The position numbers and the translations under genes are program-made. Below are positions 52,001-60,036 of a stretch of DNA of 64,000 nucleotides, in pieces. The notes under the pieces are model-generated. The model saw only the letters and a list, made by a program, of their open reading frames with translations. It searched no databases and was not told the origin of the DNA. Source of the DNA: an uncultured Clostridia bacterium. Lineage in GTDB: Bacteria > Bacillota > Clostridia > Lachnospirales > Lachnospiraceae. The stretch covers positions 1 to 64,000 of the forward strand of contig CALBKM010000042.1 of assembly GCA_937895705.1 (NCBI GenBank), read 5' to 3'. The first letter of the stretch is position 1. The number at the start of each line of letters is the position of its first letter.

Positions 52001-52736
52001 CAGAAATGTTCTCCCTTTTATTATTTTTGCTTTCGACTTCTGCCATTGCCCGTCCCTGGCCTTGTCGTTTCGCCATTCTCCGCCAACTGATAAACCCGTA
52101 CATATCATTTACGAAGAACACCACAAAACAAACCACCACCGACACATAATGAATATCCTCCAGACTTGCCAGCATCCACAGCACAATCAGCACAATATCA
52201 TTTGCCGCATAGGCCAGCGCATAATACGGACTTCTTCGGAATGTCAAAAACACCGCCAGAAAGCTTGTGGTCACAGATACGGTACTCGGCAACAGATTCG
52301 CTGTACCGAACGCTTCTAATATGAAATAAAATGCCACCGTCACCCCTGTTGTCAAAAGCATCATCCATATCACATCTGCCTTGCCGATTCGATTTACCTG
52401 TACTTCCGCTTTCTTTCCTTTATAAGGATGTCTAAGCCACGCCACCAGTGCCACCACAGACATCGGCAGCGTCATCCCCAGATACGTTATCATTTCCCCA
52501 TAATACGCAAAGGAAAAAGAAATAATCCCGTACAAAACACTGAATACAATCATTAATACCTGAGACACCGAATTTCCCTTTGCCGCAAAAATCAAGGAAG
52601 TGACTCCGATTAAGGAAGCAATCAGCGTCAAATAGCTTTCCCTGTCAAACAGACAAAAGGCCGTCAATATTAGGGTCATAGAACCGAACCAGAGGATAAG
52701 TTCGGTTTTGGTAAAATAGGTCGTCAGTTTTTTCAT
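51990..52736 (-). CDS. pnuC: nicotinamide riboside transporter PnuC
   Basis: 248 residues, seven membrane helices, with the PnuC half-repeats (KGNSVSQVLMIVFSVLYGIISF...YYGEMITYLGMTLP, and FVNDMYGFISWRRM near the end). Moves nicotinamide riboside by facilitated diffusion for NAD synthesis. Overlap with the HAD phosphatase gene suggests that enzyme may act on the imported nucleoside phosphate (inference). Confidence 0.93.
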   Translation of the reverse strand: MKKLTTYFTKTELILWFGSMTLILTAFCLFDRESYLTLIASLIGVTSLIFAAKGNSVSQVLMIVFSVLYGIISFSFAYYGEMITYLGMTLPMSVVALVAWLRHPYKGKKAEVQVNRIGKADVIWMMLLTTGVTVAFYFILEAFGTANLLPSTVSVTTSFLAVFLTFRRSPYYALAYAANDIVLIVLWMLASLEDIHYVSVVVCFVVFFVNDMYGFISWRRMAKRQGQGRAMAEVESKNNKRENISDEI

Positions 52737-52776
52737 ATCACATTCTCCTTCTCTCTATCTTATCATATCTGCCGCC

Positions 52777-52833
52777 AAAAATAAAAGCATCCGCAGACAC
52801 ATCTTCTAAGACCTAACGATGTGCTACGAATGC
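52777..52833 (-). terminator. terminator after the HAD hydrolase gene
   Basis: GCATTCGTAGCACATC (minus strand, 52818-52833) pairs with GATGTGTCTGCGGATGC (52787-52803) with a small internal loop, then TTTTATTTTTGG. Confidence 0.75.
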
Positions 52834-52926
52834 TTCGCATTCACTACCCGGTGGCAGTTAGACTTTATTCATTTCTATACCTATCTTTATACACAAAATC
52901 AATAAAAAACGCAAGACCTATTTTAT

Positions 52927-53601
52927 CTAATTTAATGCTGCGTACAGTTCCTTTAAACTTCCTACACAGCCTTCCCTCTCACCGCTCCGGTCAATCCGCA
53001 CAAACTTACAGCCTGCCCGTTCCGCCGTCCGTGCATCTTTTTCCTCGTCTCCCACCAGAACAAGTTCCGCAAGCGGCACAGCAAACTTTTTGGCTATCAT
53101 CCGAAGGCCGCCGTCATTTGGCTTTCTGACACCGGAAACTACAGAAGAAACATAATAATCAAAGTGTTCCATAAGTCCCTCGATGTCCTGTCGAAACCGC
53201 TCGTCTGGGAATCCGCTGGGTAAATCCGTTAAAGCTGCTATTTTATATCCTTTTTCTTTCAAATTCCGCAACACAGGAATGGTATCCGGATAAAGCTCGG
53301 CCTTTAATTCCAAACCGTCCCAAAACACTTTCACGCATTCCACTATCGGCAATTTGCCTGACCAATGAGCCAGTGCCTTCGCAAACATTTCCTCCGGCAA
53401 ATATTCTTCTTCCCGGTAATTCACTCTGGGATTCATCTCTGTTAAACATTGTATAGACTGCTCAACCGCCGCTTCCGACACCTGACACCCAAAGGTTCGG
53501 CAGATTGCTTCGAAGCCCTGTTTATAAAACTCTACCCAGGAATGAGGCATCCCCACATATTGCATTAAAGTACCGCCCAGGTCAAATACAATCACCTTCA
53601 T
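52927..53601 (-). CDS. HAD family hydrolase (haloacid dehalogenase type)
   Basis: 224 residues: VIVFDLGGTLMQYVG (first Asp; the second acid position is Gly-Thr-containing rather than DxD, with Gly at the acid/base site), ALTDLPSGFP (motif II), VVSGVRKPNDGGLRMI (Lys) and LVGDEEKDARTAERAG. The usual DxD is D-L-G here, so phosphatase activity is doubtful and another role is possible. It follows hemW by 13 bp. Confidence 0.85.
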   Translation of the reverse strand: MKVIVFDLGGTLMQYVGMPHSWVEFYKQGFEAICRTFGCQVSEAAVEQSIQCLTEMNPRVNYREEEYLPEEMFAKALAHWSGKLPIVECVKVFWDGLELKAELYPDTIPVLRNLKEKGYKIAALTDLPSGFPDERFRQDIEGLMEHFDYYVSSVVSGVRKPNDGGLRMIAKKFAVPLAELVLVGDEEKDARTAERAGCKFVRIDRSGEREGCVGSLKELYAALN

Positions 53602-53614
53602 AAAGATCTCCCGC

Positions 53615-54934
53615 TTATCTCCTTACAAACTCATCCAGCAAAAATTCCGCCAGTACCACGTTGCTGACATCAATTCCTCTAGGGGTAAGGAACACTCTGC
53701 CCTCTGCTTCCGCCAGCACACCTTGGAAAACCAGACGCTTCATTACATCCCCGTAAATCGTTTCGATGTCACATTTAAACCGACGCTTGAACTCAGCTTT
53801 TTCAATTCCCTTGCACATACGAAGCCCCAGGAACATGAACTCCTCCATCAGTTCCTTCTGTACCAGACGCTCCATATCTTCTCGCAAGGAGAACGGATCA
53901 CCCGCTCCCCCGATATACTCTTCCATATCCGTGGTATTGTGGAACCGGGCATTGGACATCAGGGACGATGCTCCGAGACCTACACCCAAATACTCCGTTC
54001 CTACCCAATAAGAACTGTTGTGGCGGCTCTCAAAACCCGACTTTGCGTAATTAGAAATCTCATAACGCTCGTACCCGGCTTCCGCCAAAAGCTTTCCGGT
54101 CAATTCATACATCGCCCGTTCCTCATCCTCATTCGGAAGCTTTGCCTTCTCCGGACCATCCTCACCATACCGCTTATAAAACTCCGTACCATCCTCAACC
54201 TGCAAACTATACACCGAAATATGTTCCGGCTGTTGTGCCAAAAGAAAACGAATACTCTCGGTCAGAGTTTCTTCGGTCTGCTCCGGAAGCCCCGACATCA
54301 AATCCCCGCTAATGTTTCGGAAACCGGCTTCTCTTGCCGATTTCACGCACTCCGCAAACTGTTCCTTCGTATGAATTCTTCCAAGGCAGGAAAGCTCCGA
54401 TGAAACTGCAGACTGTAGTCCCATACTGAGACGATTAAAGCCCATTCCATAAAGTGCGGCAAACTTCTCTCTATCTGCCGTTCCCGGATTCACCTCGATG
54501 GTGACCTCCGCCAGTTCGCCGCCCATGACACATTGCAGACGTTCTTCCGGAGTCTCCGCAAGTATCGGTTCCTCTGCGTTTTTCTTTCCGAAACGTGACT
54601 TCTTTTTTTCCTTTTTCTCTTTCTTTCCTGTTTTTTCGTCTTCGAAGCCTCGTACGGAAAAGGTATCCAAAACAGTTCCGAATACCTTTCCAATCTGCTC
54701 TACCGACAGCACGCTCGGCGTACCGCCGCCGAAGTAAATTGTCTCCACCGTATATTCTTCTACATTCTCTTTATTGGCTTTGATTTCCTCACAAAGAGCA
54801 TTCACGTACCGTTCCTTCGTAGCATCGTCCGATGCAAAGGAAAGGAAATCACAATAGGCACATTTTTTTACACAAAAGGGAATGTGGATATAAAGTCCCA
54901 GGGGACGTTTTTCTGTTATTTCTTTTTTCTTCAT
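53615..54934 (-). CDS. hemW: HemW-like radical SAM heme chaperone
   Basis: 439 residues. LYIHIPFCVKKCAYCDF carries the CxxxCxxC cluster; IYFGGGTPSVL and the later VYSLQVEDGTEFYKRYG and HNSSYWVGTEYLGVGLGASS are HemW-type motifs. About 40 extra residues, very lysine-rich (around 98-138, KTGKKEKKEKKKSRFGKKN), are inserted between two core strands, which is unusual. HemW inserts heme into enzymes in respiratory bacteria; its job in a fermenter is unclear. In this group it normally lies directly next to lepA, but here the 7.9-kb element intervenes. Confidence 0.92.
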   Translation of the reverse strand: MKKKEITEKRPLGLYIHIPFCVKKCAYCDFLSFASDDATKERYVNALCEEIKANKENVEEYTVETIYFGGGTPSVLSVEQIGKVFGTVLDTFSVRGFEDEKTGKKEKKEKKKSRFGKKNAEEPILAETPEERLQCVMGGELAEVTIEVNPGTADREKFAALYGMGFNRLSMGLQSAVSSELSCLGRIHTKEQFAECVKSAREAGFRNISGDLMSGLPEQTEETLTESIRFLLAQQPEHISVYSLQVEDGTEFYKRYGEDGPEKAKLPNEDEERAMYELTGKLLAEAGYERYEISNYAKSGFESRHNSSYWVGTEYLGVGLGASSLMSNARFHNTTDMEEYIGGAGDPFSLREDMERLVQKELMEEFMFLGLRMCKGIEKAEFKRRFKCDIETIYGDVMKRLVFQGVLAEAEGRVFLTPRGIDVSNVVLAEFLLDEFVRR

Positions 54935-54954
54935 ACTATATCCTCTTTTCAGAT

Positions 54955-54983
54955 TTGAACATTTGTTCTGATTGTGTTGTAAT
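54955..54983 (+). promoter_or_regulatory. rightward promoter facing the integrated element
   Basis: TTGAAC (54955-54960), 17-bp spacer, TGTAAT (54978-54983) on the plus strand. No gene lies in the next kilobase in this direction, only the attL repeat and the integrase on the other strand. It is the natural promoter for the toxin-like gene at 62958 if the element is removed. Confidence 0.6.
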
Positions 54984-55018
54984 AGACTTATGGAACAATC
55001 GTGTTGCAGGGTGGATTT

Positions 55019-55038
55019 ACCTTCATTCTCAAAGAATG
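55019..55038. repeat. attL core of the integrated element (20-bp direct repeat)
   Basis: ACCTTCATTCTCAAAGAATG, identical to 62926-62945. The core is internally palindromic (CATTC tcaaa GAATG). It lies 150 bp from the end of the integrase gene, as expected of an att site. Confidence 0.75.
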
Positions 55039-55153
55039 ATTACTGTTTCTTTCGTCTTTCTTCATCATTCGCTAAACTCCTTTGGAATTAAGGCTTTGCG
55101 CACTTCAATGCTTTCATCTTATTTTGTCTTGCTTTGTCTTCCAAGAAAAAAAG

Positions 55154-55172
55154 TGCGTAACATTTTGCGTAA
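55154..55172. repeat. left arm-type repeats TGCGTAA x2
   Basis: TGCGTAA at 55154-55160 and 55166-55172 (12-bp phase), between the att core and the integrase stop. The same pair occurs at the right end. Confidence 0.6.
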
Positions 55173-55187
55173 TTCCCCTATATGATT

Positions 55188-56393
55188 CTAACCAATTCTA
55201 AACTTTGCGTCAAGGTTTTTATATGTTTCTTCCATCTCTTCTTTATTTACCTTTGCATATACATCCATTGTTATCTGAATACTCGAATGCCCCATAATCT
55301 TTTGAATCTTCTTTAAGTTCGTTTCATTCATACAAAGGAAGGTCGCAAATGTATGCCGAAAGTTATGAACAGAGAAATGTGGAAGCAACATAGGCACTCT
55401 ATTTTCCTTCTTTGCGTTCTCCGTCTCTTCTTCATTATACCATTTCACAATTTTCACTATAACTTTGTTGATATTGGTTGACATATAAACACGCTTATTT
55501 GAATTCATAAAAACAAAATCTTTGTGACCGTCAATTACACTTTCACTCATTCCCTTGATTAATCTTTCCTTCTTCAGTTCAAGCAAAACCTCTCTAACAT
55601 CAGAAAAAATTGGAACATCCCTTTTCCCTGCTTTGGTTTTAGGTGGATTTATTCTAAAATCCGCCTTGCCGTCTTCCATTACTTTATATGTAAGCGTCTT
55701 ATTTACATTGATTATGTTATTTTTTAAATCCACATCAGACCATGTGAGTGCCAATGCTTCCCCTATACGCAATCCAGTACCAAGCAACACAACAAACAAC
55801 GGTACATATACGCAATAATCCGGGCTTCTCCTAGCCCATCCCAAGAAAGCCGCCTGCTCCTCTTGTGTTAGCGCGTGCTTTTCTTCTTTCTCCTCTTCCG
55901 TATTGAAATCAACTAATTTTATCTTTGTTGGGTCTTCTCTGATTGCTTTACTTTCGATTGCCGCCTCAAACGCTTGTCTTAAGCAACTATGAACAATCTT
56001 AAGTGTTCCAAAACGTATCGGAAGCCGTTTATAAAGTCTCTTGATATCTGCCATCAATACATCCTCTATCTTTTCATTTCCGATGCTATCACGAACAAAT
56101 CTATTATAGTAATATATATAATTCATTCGGGTGCTTTCCCTTATACTTCCTCTTCGCTCCTCCATTTTATAATTAAACCAATAATTAAGCGTTTTCTTTG
56201 CCTCTCCAGACTTAATTTTTGCTTTTTTGTCTTCCTTAACCTTCTCCGCCTTTGCTTCTAAGTCCTTCAAATTCTTATCATAGATAGAAATTGTCTTTCC
56301 GTCTTCTCTATATCGGTAGCAGTACCGACCATCTTTGCGTTGTGTGAATCCCGGCTTTAATACTCTGCCTTTATTGTCCTTCTTATATGCCAT
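55188..56393 (-). CDS. int: tyrosine recombinase/integrase
   Basis: 401 residues. An N-terminal arm-binding domain (1-65), a SAM-like core-binding domain (about 70-170, ESTRMNYIYYYNRFV) and a catalytic domain with the first Arg in LGTGLRIGEALALTWSDVD, HNFRHTFAT (His-x-x-Arg), the HSSIQITMDVYAKV block with the last His and the nucleophile Tyr (near residue 382). Integrates the element; Tn916/phage-type. A hairpin (56418-56444) lies just upstream. Codon use looks more AT-rich than the surrounding chromosome. Confidence 0.96.
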   Translation of the reverse strand: MAYKKDNKGRVLKPGFTQRKDGRYCYRYREDGKTISIYDKNLKDLEAKAEKVKEDKKAKIKSGEAKKTLNYWFNYKMEERRGSIRESTRMNYIYYYNRFVRDSIGNEKIEDVLMADIKRLYKRLPIRFGTLKIVHSCLRQAFEAAIESKAIREDPTKIKLVDFNTEEEKEEKHALTQEEQAAFLGWARRSPDYCVYVPLFVVLLGTGLRIGEALALTWSDVDLKNNIINVNKTLTYKVMEDGKADFRINPPKTKAGKRDVPIFSDVREVLLELKKERLIKGMSESVIDGHKDFVFMNSNKRVYMSTNINKVIVKIVKWYNEEETENAKKENRVPMLLPHFSVHNFRHTFATFLCMNETNLKKIQKIMGHSSIQITMDVYAKVNKEEMEETYKNLDAKFRIG

Positions 56394-56455
56394 ACAATCA
56401 AGCCTCCTTTTTGCTTTAAGGGGATAGCCAACCGCTACCCCCTTCTATAGTCTCC

Positions 56456-56587
56456 TTAATTTTTCTGCTTTTTGGTTCTCTTTAAAAAATTCTTATAAGC
56501 TAATCTGTTCCATTCGTCATCAGTCATCATCCGAACATTATATACCGGGACTTTCTTTGTTTTGTCAGCCGTCTTGTCTTTAGTCAT
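56456..56587 (-). CDS. 43-residue basic protein upstream of the integrase
   Basis: 43 residues (MTKDKTADKTKKV start; MMTDDEWNRLAYKNFLKRTKKQKN end in part). Start ATG 56587 follows AAAGGAG. Position and charge resemble the small directionality factors that precede integrase genes, but the sequence is not recognised. 62 bp before int, separated by a GGGG/CCCC hairpin. Confidence 0.6.
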   Translation of the reverse strand: MTKDKTADKTKKVPVYNVRMMTDDEWNRLAYKNFLKRTKKQKN

Positions 56588-56824
56588 ATTATCAATCTCC
56601 TTTGTGAAAAAAGGAGTGGGAGAAGTGCAATAGTATTCTTTAATGCCGCTATTGCTCAGCATAGGAATTCGTTGTGTTTGTGTTCGTGTTTTAATTGTCT
56701 GTTGTGGTCTTCTCCCTGCTCCTTCTGCTTGCCAAAAGAGAAATGCAGTGCTATAATTTACATATCTCCTTTGGGAGTGTCTTAGAGGGTTGCAATCTGT
56801 GGTAGGGGCGCAACTCTCTTCCTT

Positions 56825-56998
56825 TTATTTCTTCAATTCACTTTCCAACCGTTTCAATCCTCTGCGTACCGTTTCCGCCTTGTCTATCCCTTCCTGCTCG
56901 CAATATTTTTTCATAATGTTTGCGGATTGTTCGTCAAGTCGCACCGTTATACGCTCTCCTTTCGGATTGTCTGTTGGTCTTCCAGTTCTCGGAGACAT
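56825..56998 (-). CDS. ribbon-helix-helix (CopG/MetJ-like) regulator
   Basis: 57 residues: RTGRPTDNPKGERITVRLDEQSANIM is the RHH strand and first helix, then GIDKAETVRRGLKRLE. Binds DNA as a dimer. Its own promoter at 57033-57061 is bracketed by two copies of CTTTTGTCTGCCA, so it is probably self-regulated and may control the integrase downstream. Start ATG 56998 behind AAAGGAGG. Confidence 0.88.
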   Translation of the reverse strand: MSPRTGRPTDNPKGERITVRLDEQSANIMKKYCEQEGIDKAETVRRGLKRLESELKK

Positions 56999-57012
56999 TT
57001 CAGCCCTCCTTT

Positions 57013-57061
57013 CTTTTGTCTGCCATAATTCAATTATAGACTTTTGTCTGCCAAAAGTCAA
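57013..57061 (-). promoter_or_regulatory. RHH gene promoter with two 13-bp operator repeats
   Basis: TTGACT (57056-57061), 17 bp, TATAAT (57033-57038) on the minus strand. TGGCAGACAAAAG occurs twice on that strand (57013-57025 and 57041-57053), with the -10 between them. Confidence 0.75.
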
Positions 57062-57144
57062 GTATTATTTTCTTGCTTTTATATCGTTTCTGTGTTATAC
57101 TTATCATAGAACAACATAATAGTGTCTTTTTTGCTCTTATAAAG

Positions 57145-57169
57145 CCGTCTCCGTACTCCTCGGGGACGG
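57145..57169. terminator. hairpin after the sigma-like gene
   Basis: CCGTCTCC (57145-57152) and GGGGACGG (57162-57169) with flanking T-rich sequence; closes the element's main leftward operon. Confidence 0.6.
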
Positions 57170-57180
57170 TTTTCTGCCGC

Positions 57181-58056
57181 TTATAACCTCTTTTCCAATT
57201 CATATTTTTTAATTGCGATAAGTTCTGGTCTTGCAGTAAATTTGTTGTCGCAAAATGAATTGTAGCTTGTGGAATACTCCCTTGCCTCGACAATTTCAAG
57301 CCTTTGCTTCAACCGTCTTTTTAGCGGTGAATTTCTAAGATTTGTAATACCTCTTCTTTTGATTTCGTCAATCCGTTGGTGTGTCAAGCCCACCTTTTCC
57401 GCAATCTCCTTTAGTGTCTTACCCTGTCGGTAATACTCTTCTACAACCTCAAACTCCCGAGGGCTTAAAACAGCCTTGCAATATTGCCATATAACGGTTT
57501 TTAGGTCTGAGGTATAGTATTCCTCTATTGCGTCCGTTTCAGGGTCAGAATCGGCTTTCAGCGTGTCTACAAGGGATGCTCCGTCATTGTCTTCCATATC
57601 GTTTACATAGTCAAGGCTTGTATCTCCTACGCATAACAACTGCAAAAATTCCACCTCAGACAATGGCAGCTGCATCCGCTCCGCAATCTCTGCCACTGTC
57701 GGTTCTCGGAAAAGTTCTTGTTGCAATGCCTCCACGGTCTTTCTAAGAGTGTTCATGCGTTCAAGTGAAAATTGTGGTATTCCTCTTTGATTGCGTATCT
57801 CGTCACGGATGCTCCGACGCACATAAAAAGACAACACCGTTAAAAATTTACCCCTGCTTTCGTCAAAGTGGCGCACCGCTTCCACCATACCGAAAAATGC
57901 CGTTTGCATAGCGTCTTCTATATCCAAGAATTTTTCATATCTCCTTGCAAGCATCTGTATAAAAGGACGGTTTTTATCATAGAGTTTCTTTTGGCACTCC
58001 TGCACATTTACTCCATTCTGTATGCTTTGCGCCAGTTGTTCGTTTGATAAGTCCAT
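57181..58056 (-). CDS. sigma-70 family factor carried by the element
   Basis: 291 residues. Region 2 is visible at about 35-105 (LDIEDAMQTAFFGMVEAVRHFDESRGKF...YVRRSIRDEIRNQRG), region 3 at 115-145 and region 4 at 210-260 (LSPREFEVVEEYYRQGKTLKEIAEKVGLTHQRIDEIKRRG). There is no region 1.1. It may switch host RNA polymerase to element or helper-phage promoters. Last gene of the leftward operon. Confidence 0.88.
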   Translation of the reverse strand: MDLSNEQLAQSIQNGVNVQECQKKLYDKNRPFIQMLARRYEKFLDIEDAMQTAFFGMVEAVRHFDESRGKFLTVLSFYVRRSIRDEIRNQRGIPQFSLERMNTLRKTVEALQQELFREPTVAEIAERMQLPLSEVEFLQLLCVGDTSLDYVNDMEDNDGASLVDTLKADSDPETDAIEEYYTSDLKTVIWQYCKAVLSPREFEVVEEYYRQGKTLKEIAEKVGLTHQRIDEIKRRGITNLRNSPLKRRLKQRLEIVEAREYSTSYNSFCDNKFTARPELIAIKKYELEKRL

Positions 58057-58074
58057 TTTACGCCTTTCTGCGCC

Positions 58075-58260
58075 TTATTCCGGCTCACATTGGCACATAG
58101 ATTTGATAAGTTGTGGCGGTATAATAATCGTATAACTTTCGCCAGTGTACACCGTGCCTCTTCGGACAATTTTCACTCTTGCATCGTCAATCTGTACCAA
58201 CTTTTGACCGCAGGCGCACACCAACCAACCATCAACCACTTTTGCGGTTTTATGCTCCAT
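58075..58260 (-). CDS. 61-residue CxC/CxC probable zinc protein
   Basis: 61 residues with two Cys pairs, CAC near residue 18 and CQC near 57, which could form a zinc site. The centre (RVKIVRRGTVYTGESYTIIIPP) is beta-rich. Start ATG 58260 behind AAAGGTGG. Lies between two element genes with 2- and 18-bp gaps. Function unknown; resembles small phage zinc-finger proteins only in form. Confidence 0.6.
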   Translation of the reverse strand: MEHKTAKVVDGWLVCACGQKLVQIDDARVKIVRRGTVYTGESYTIIIPPQLIKSMCQCEPE

Positions 58261-58262
58261 AA

Positions 58263-58649
58263 TCAGACACCACCTTTGCACACTCTGAACCGTTCCAAAA
58301 AGTATCTATCTCTTATGGCGTCCAATACCTCCGCATCCGAAAGAGTGAGGAACATTTCAACCGCTTCGAAAAAGAAAGCATTGCTTTCCTTAAACTCTTT
58401 CACGGTTGCATCTAACACCAACTCCATAGCTTCACCGTAGCTGATACTTCTTTCTTCGGAAAGATTGTCCGCCGCCTCTTTGATGATGGAAACTTTGTCC
58501 AAATTGCGCTTGAATCTTTCTTCGCAATCATCCTCAAAGGACTTTACAAGCGTTTCTGCGTGGTCTTTTAAAATACCCCACAATTCTGCGCCCATGTTCT
58601 GAATCTTGTTTCTCATTGCTTTCATGTTGTAATCGTTTACTTTTCTCAT
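58263..58649 (-). CDS. element helical protein of unknown function
   Basis: 128 residues, almost all helix (DHAETLVKSFEDDCEERFKRNL, SYGEAMELVLDATVKEFKES in pieces). Start ATG 58649 behind AGGAGG. Not recognised. 2 bp before the zinc-type protein, so co-translated. Confidence 0.6.
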   Translation of the reverse strand: MRKVNDYNMKAMRNKIQNMGAELWGILKDHAETLVKSFEDDCEERFKRNLDKVSIIKEAADNLSEERSISYGEAMELVLDATVKEFKESNAFFFEAVEMFLTLSDAEVLDAIRDRYFLERFRVCKGGV

Positions 58650-58741
58650 AGTTTGCCTCCTGTTCTGCTTTGGCGTATCTTGGGGGGACATTGCCCCCAT
58701 AGACCGCCTTTTTTGTTTTTAGATCCATTTTTGAAAAGTGC

Positions 58742-59776
58742 CTACTCTGCTACCTCTGCGGACGCTCCGCCGATTGCTTCTCTGATATTCGGATTTTCTC
58801 CTGCTACTGCTTCTAAGAATCTACCGAAAAACTCATTTCCTGCGTATTCGGTAGCCTTTAACTTGATAGCCTGCTTGTCTCTCATGCCCTTAATATCAGC
58901 AATAGCCTGTTGCGCCGAAGCATATTCCCTAGCCTTGCCACCGCTCCACTCGTTGTACTCGGTTTCAAGCCCTGCCATCTGCCATGCAAACTCAGACACT
59001 TTATTTCTACCGTCTGCCGTAACAAGCTGATACATCAACGCTTCTCTGTTCTCCGGCGCCATATTCCGCATGGTGTTCTGAATAAGTACCGCCTTGGTGC
59101 TTTCGCTCGTTTCCGTAAGGATTCGGGCAAGTGCAATCTCTAAGGACTGCCGCCCCTTTTTCTTTTCCATTGCGCCGTTAGTATAACGGTTTACGGCATC
59201 TTCCAATGTTGCATCACCCAACGCCGCATCAAATTTGGCATTGCTTGTCTTACTCTCTGGATTCCAACTCTGAATCATCATATCAAACTGCGTCTCTAAG
59301 CCTTGCAGAATCTCTAATTTGGTATCTAAGGACGGCTCAACACCGATTTCTGCCGGAGAAACACCGTTCTTTTCCGCAATGCTCGCAATCGCACGACTTA
59401 GCCAGTAATTTGTTCCCGGGTTGTACTGTCCGCCTAGTGCCTTAATCTCTTGTGCGGTCATCGGGATGTTTGCCACCGCATTGATTTTGTTCATTGCGGC
59501 GGTATCAATTTCGGTCACTCTCTTAAGTTCGGCTTTACGGAGTGCATCAAACGCCGGAACAATGGACGCAATCTCCGCATTTCTTAACTCTGCGATTCGG
59601 GAATCAAATTCCTTTTGAATCTGCTCTTTTCGTGAACGCAGAAACGGTGAATTTTCCTTAAAATTGTCCGTTGCTTCCTTCAATTTAGCGTTGCGCTCAT
59701 CCAGTGCTTTGCGATACTCGTTTTTATAGTCAACACGGCTCGCAAACAGTAAATCTCTTAATGCTTTAATAGTCAT
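58742..59776 (-). CDS. element coiled-coil protein of unknown function
   Basis: 344 residues. The N-terminal 100 residues are a charged coiled coil (for example KEQIQKEFDSRIAELRNAEI); the rest is helical and Ala-rich with a central AEKNGVSPAEIG. Satellites often encode capsid-remodelling proteins of similar composition, but no specific match is recognised. ATG 59776 behind AAGAGG. It lies left of an att-like relic at 59917-60014. Confidence 0.6.
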   Translation of the reverse strand: MTIKALRDLLFASRVDYKNEYRKALDERNAKLKEATDNFKENSPFLRSRKEQIQKEFDSRIAELRNAEIASIVPAFDALRKAELKRVTEIDTAAMNKINAVANIPMTAQEIKALGGQYNPGTNYWLSRAIASIAEKNGVSPAEIGVEPSLDTKLEILQGLETQFDMMIQSWNPESKTSNAKFDAALGDATLEDAVNRYTNGAMEKKKGRQSLEIALARILTETSESTKAVLIQNTMRNMAPENREALMYQLVTADGRNKVSEFAWQMAGLETEYNEWSGGKAREYASAQQAIADIKGMRDKQAIKLKATEYAGNEFFGRFLEAVAGENPNIREAIGGASAEVAE

Positions 59777-59829
59777 GGTTTTACCTCTTTCTGCCCTAAA
59801 AGGGACTTTTCAAAATTTTGTCTCAGTTC

Positions 59830-59876
59830 GTGGGGGTTAGAAGTAGGTGGGGCGGTCTTTTCCCACAGACCCCCAC
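59830..59876. repeat. nested inverted repeat in the 59777-60036 gap
   Basis: GTGGGGGT (59830-59837) with ACCCCCAC (59869-59876), and inside it GTGGG (59847-59851) with CCCAC (59862-59866). Lies in the leader of the coiled-coil gene, 160 bp after the terminase-like gene. No gene is seen in the gap. Confidence 0.5.
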
Positions 59877-59916
59877 ACGGTACTTTCTGCCCCTCCATTT
59901 CCGCTTGTTTTGTGTT

Positions 59917-60014
59917 ACCTTCATTCTCCGTGAATGAGGTTGTTGCACCGTCAAACCATTGATTTTACTAGGCTTTCGGTCTTTCATAGTGGTGGTTACG
60001 CATTCAATTACGCA
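59917..60014. repeat. internal att-like relic
   Basis: A core-like palindrome ACCTTCATTC tccgt GAATGAGGT (59917-59940) is followed by TTACGCA at 59996-60002 and 60008-60014 (12-bp phase). Read in reverse, the right end of the element has the same order: core, a CTTTTCGG-containing spacer, then two TTACGCA. Its spacer here also has CTTTCGG. Confidence 0.5.
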
Positions 60015-60036
60015 TTTCCACTCCAAAACATCATTT

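Noticed and set aside
54832..55185. 117-codon plus-strand frame across the hemW start and attL
   Set aside because: Mostly antisense to hemW, no ribosome site, and it runs across the proposed insertion junction.
57030..57299. 89-codon minus-strand frame overlapping the sigma-like gene end
   Set aside because: Alternative frame of the sigma gene crossing its terminator and the RHH promoter.
59823..60026. 67-codon minus-strand frame between the coiled-coil and terminase-like genes
   Set aside because: Starts at TTG without a ribosome site and overlaps the att-like relic and nested inverted repeats.
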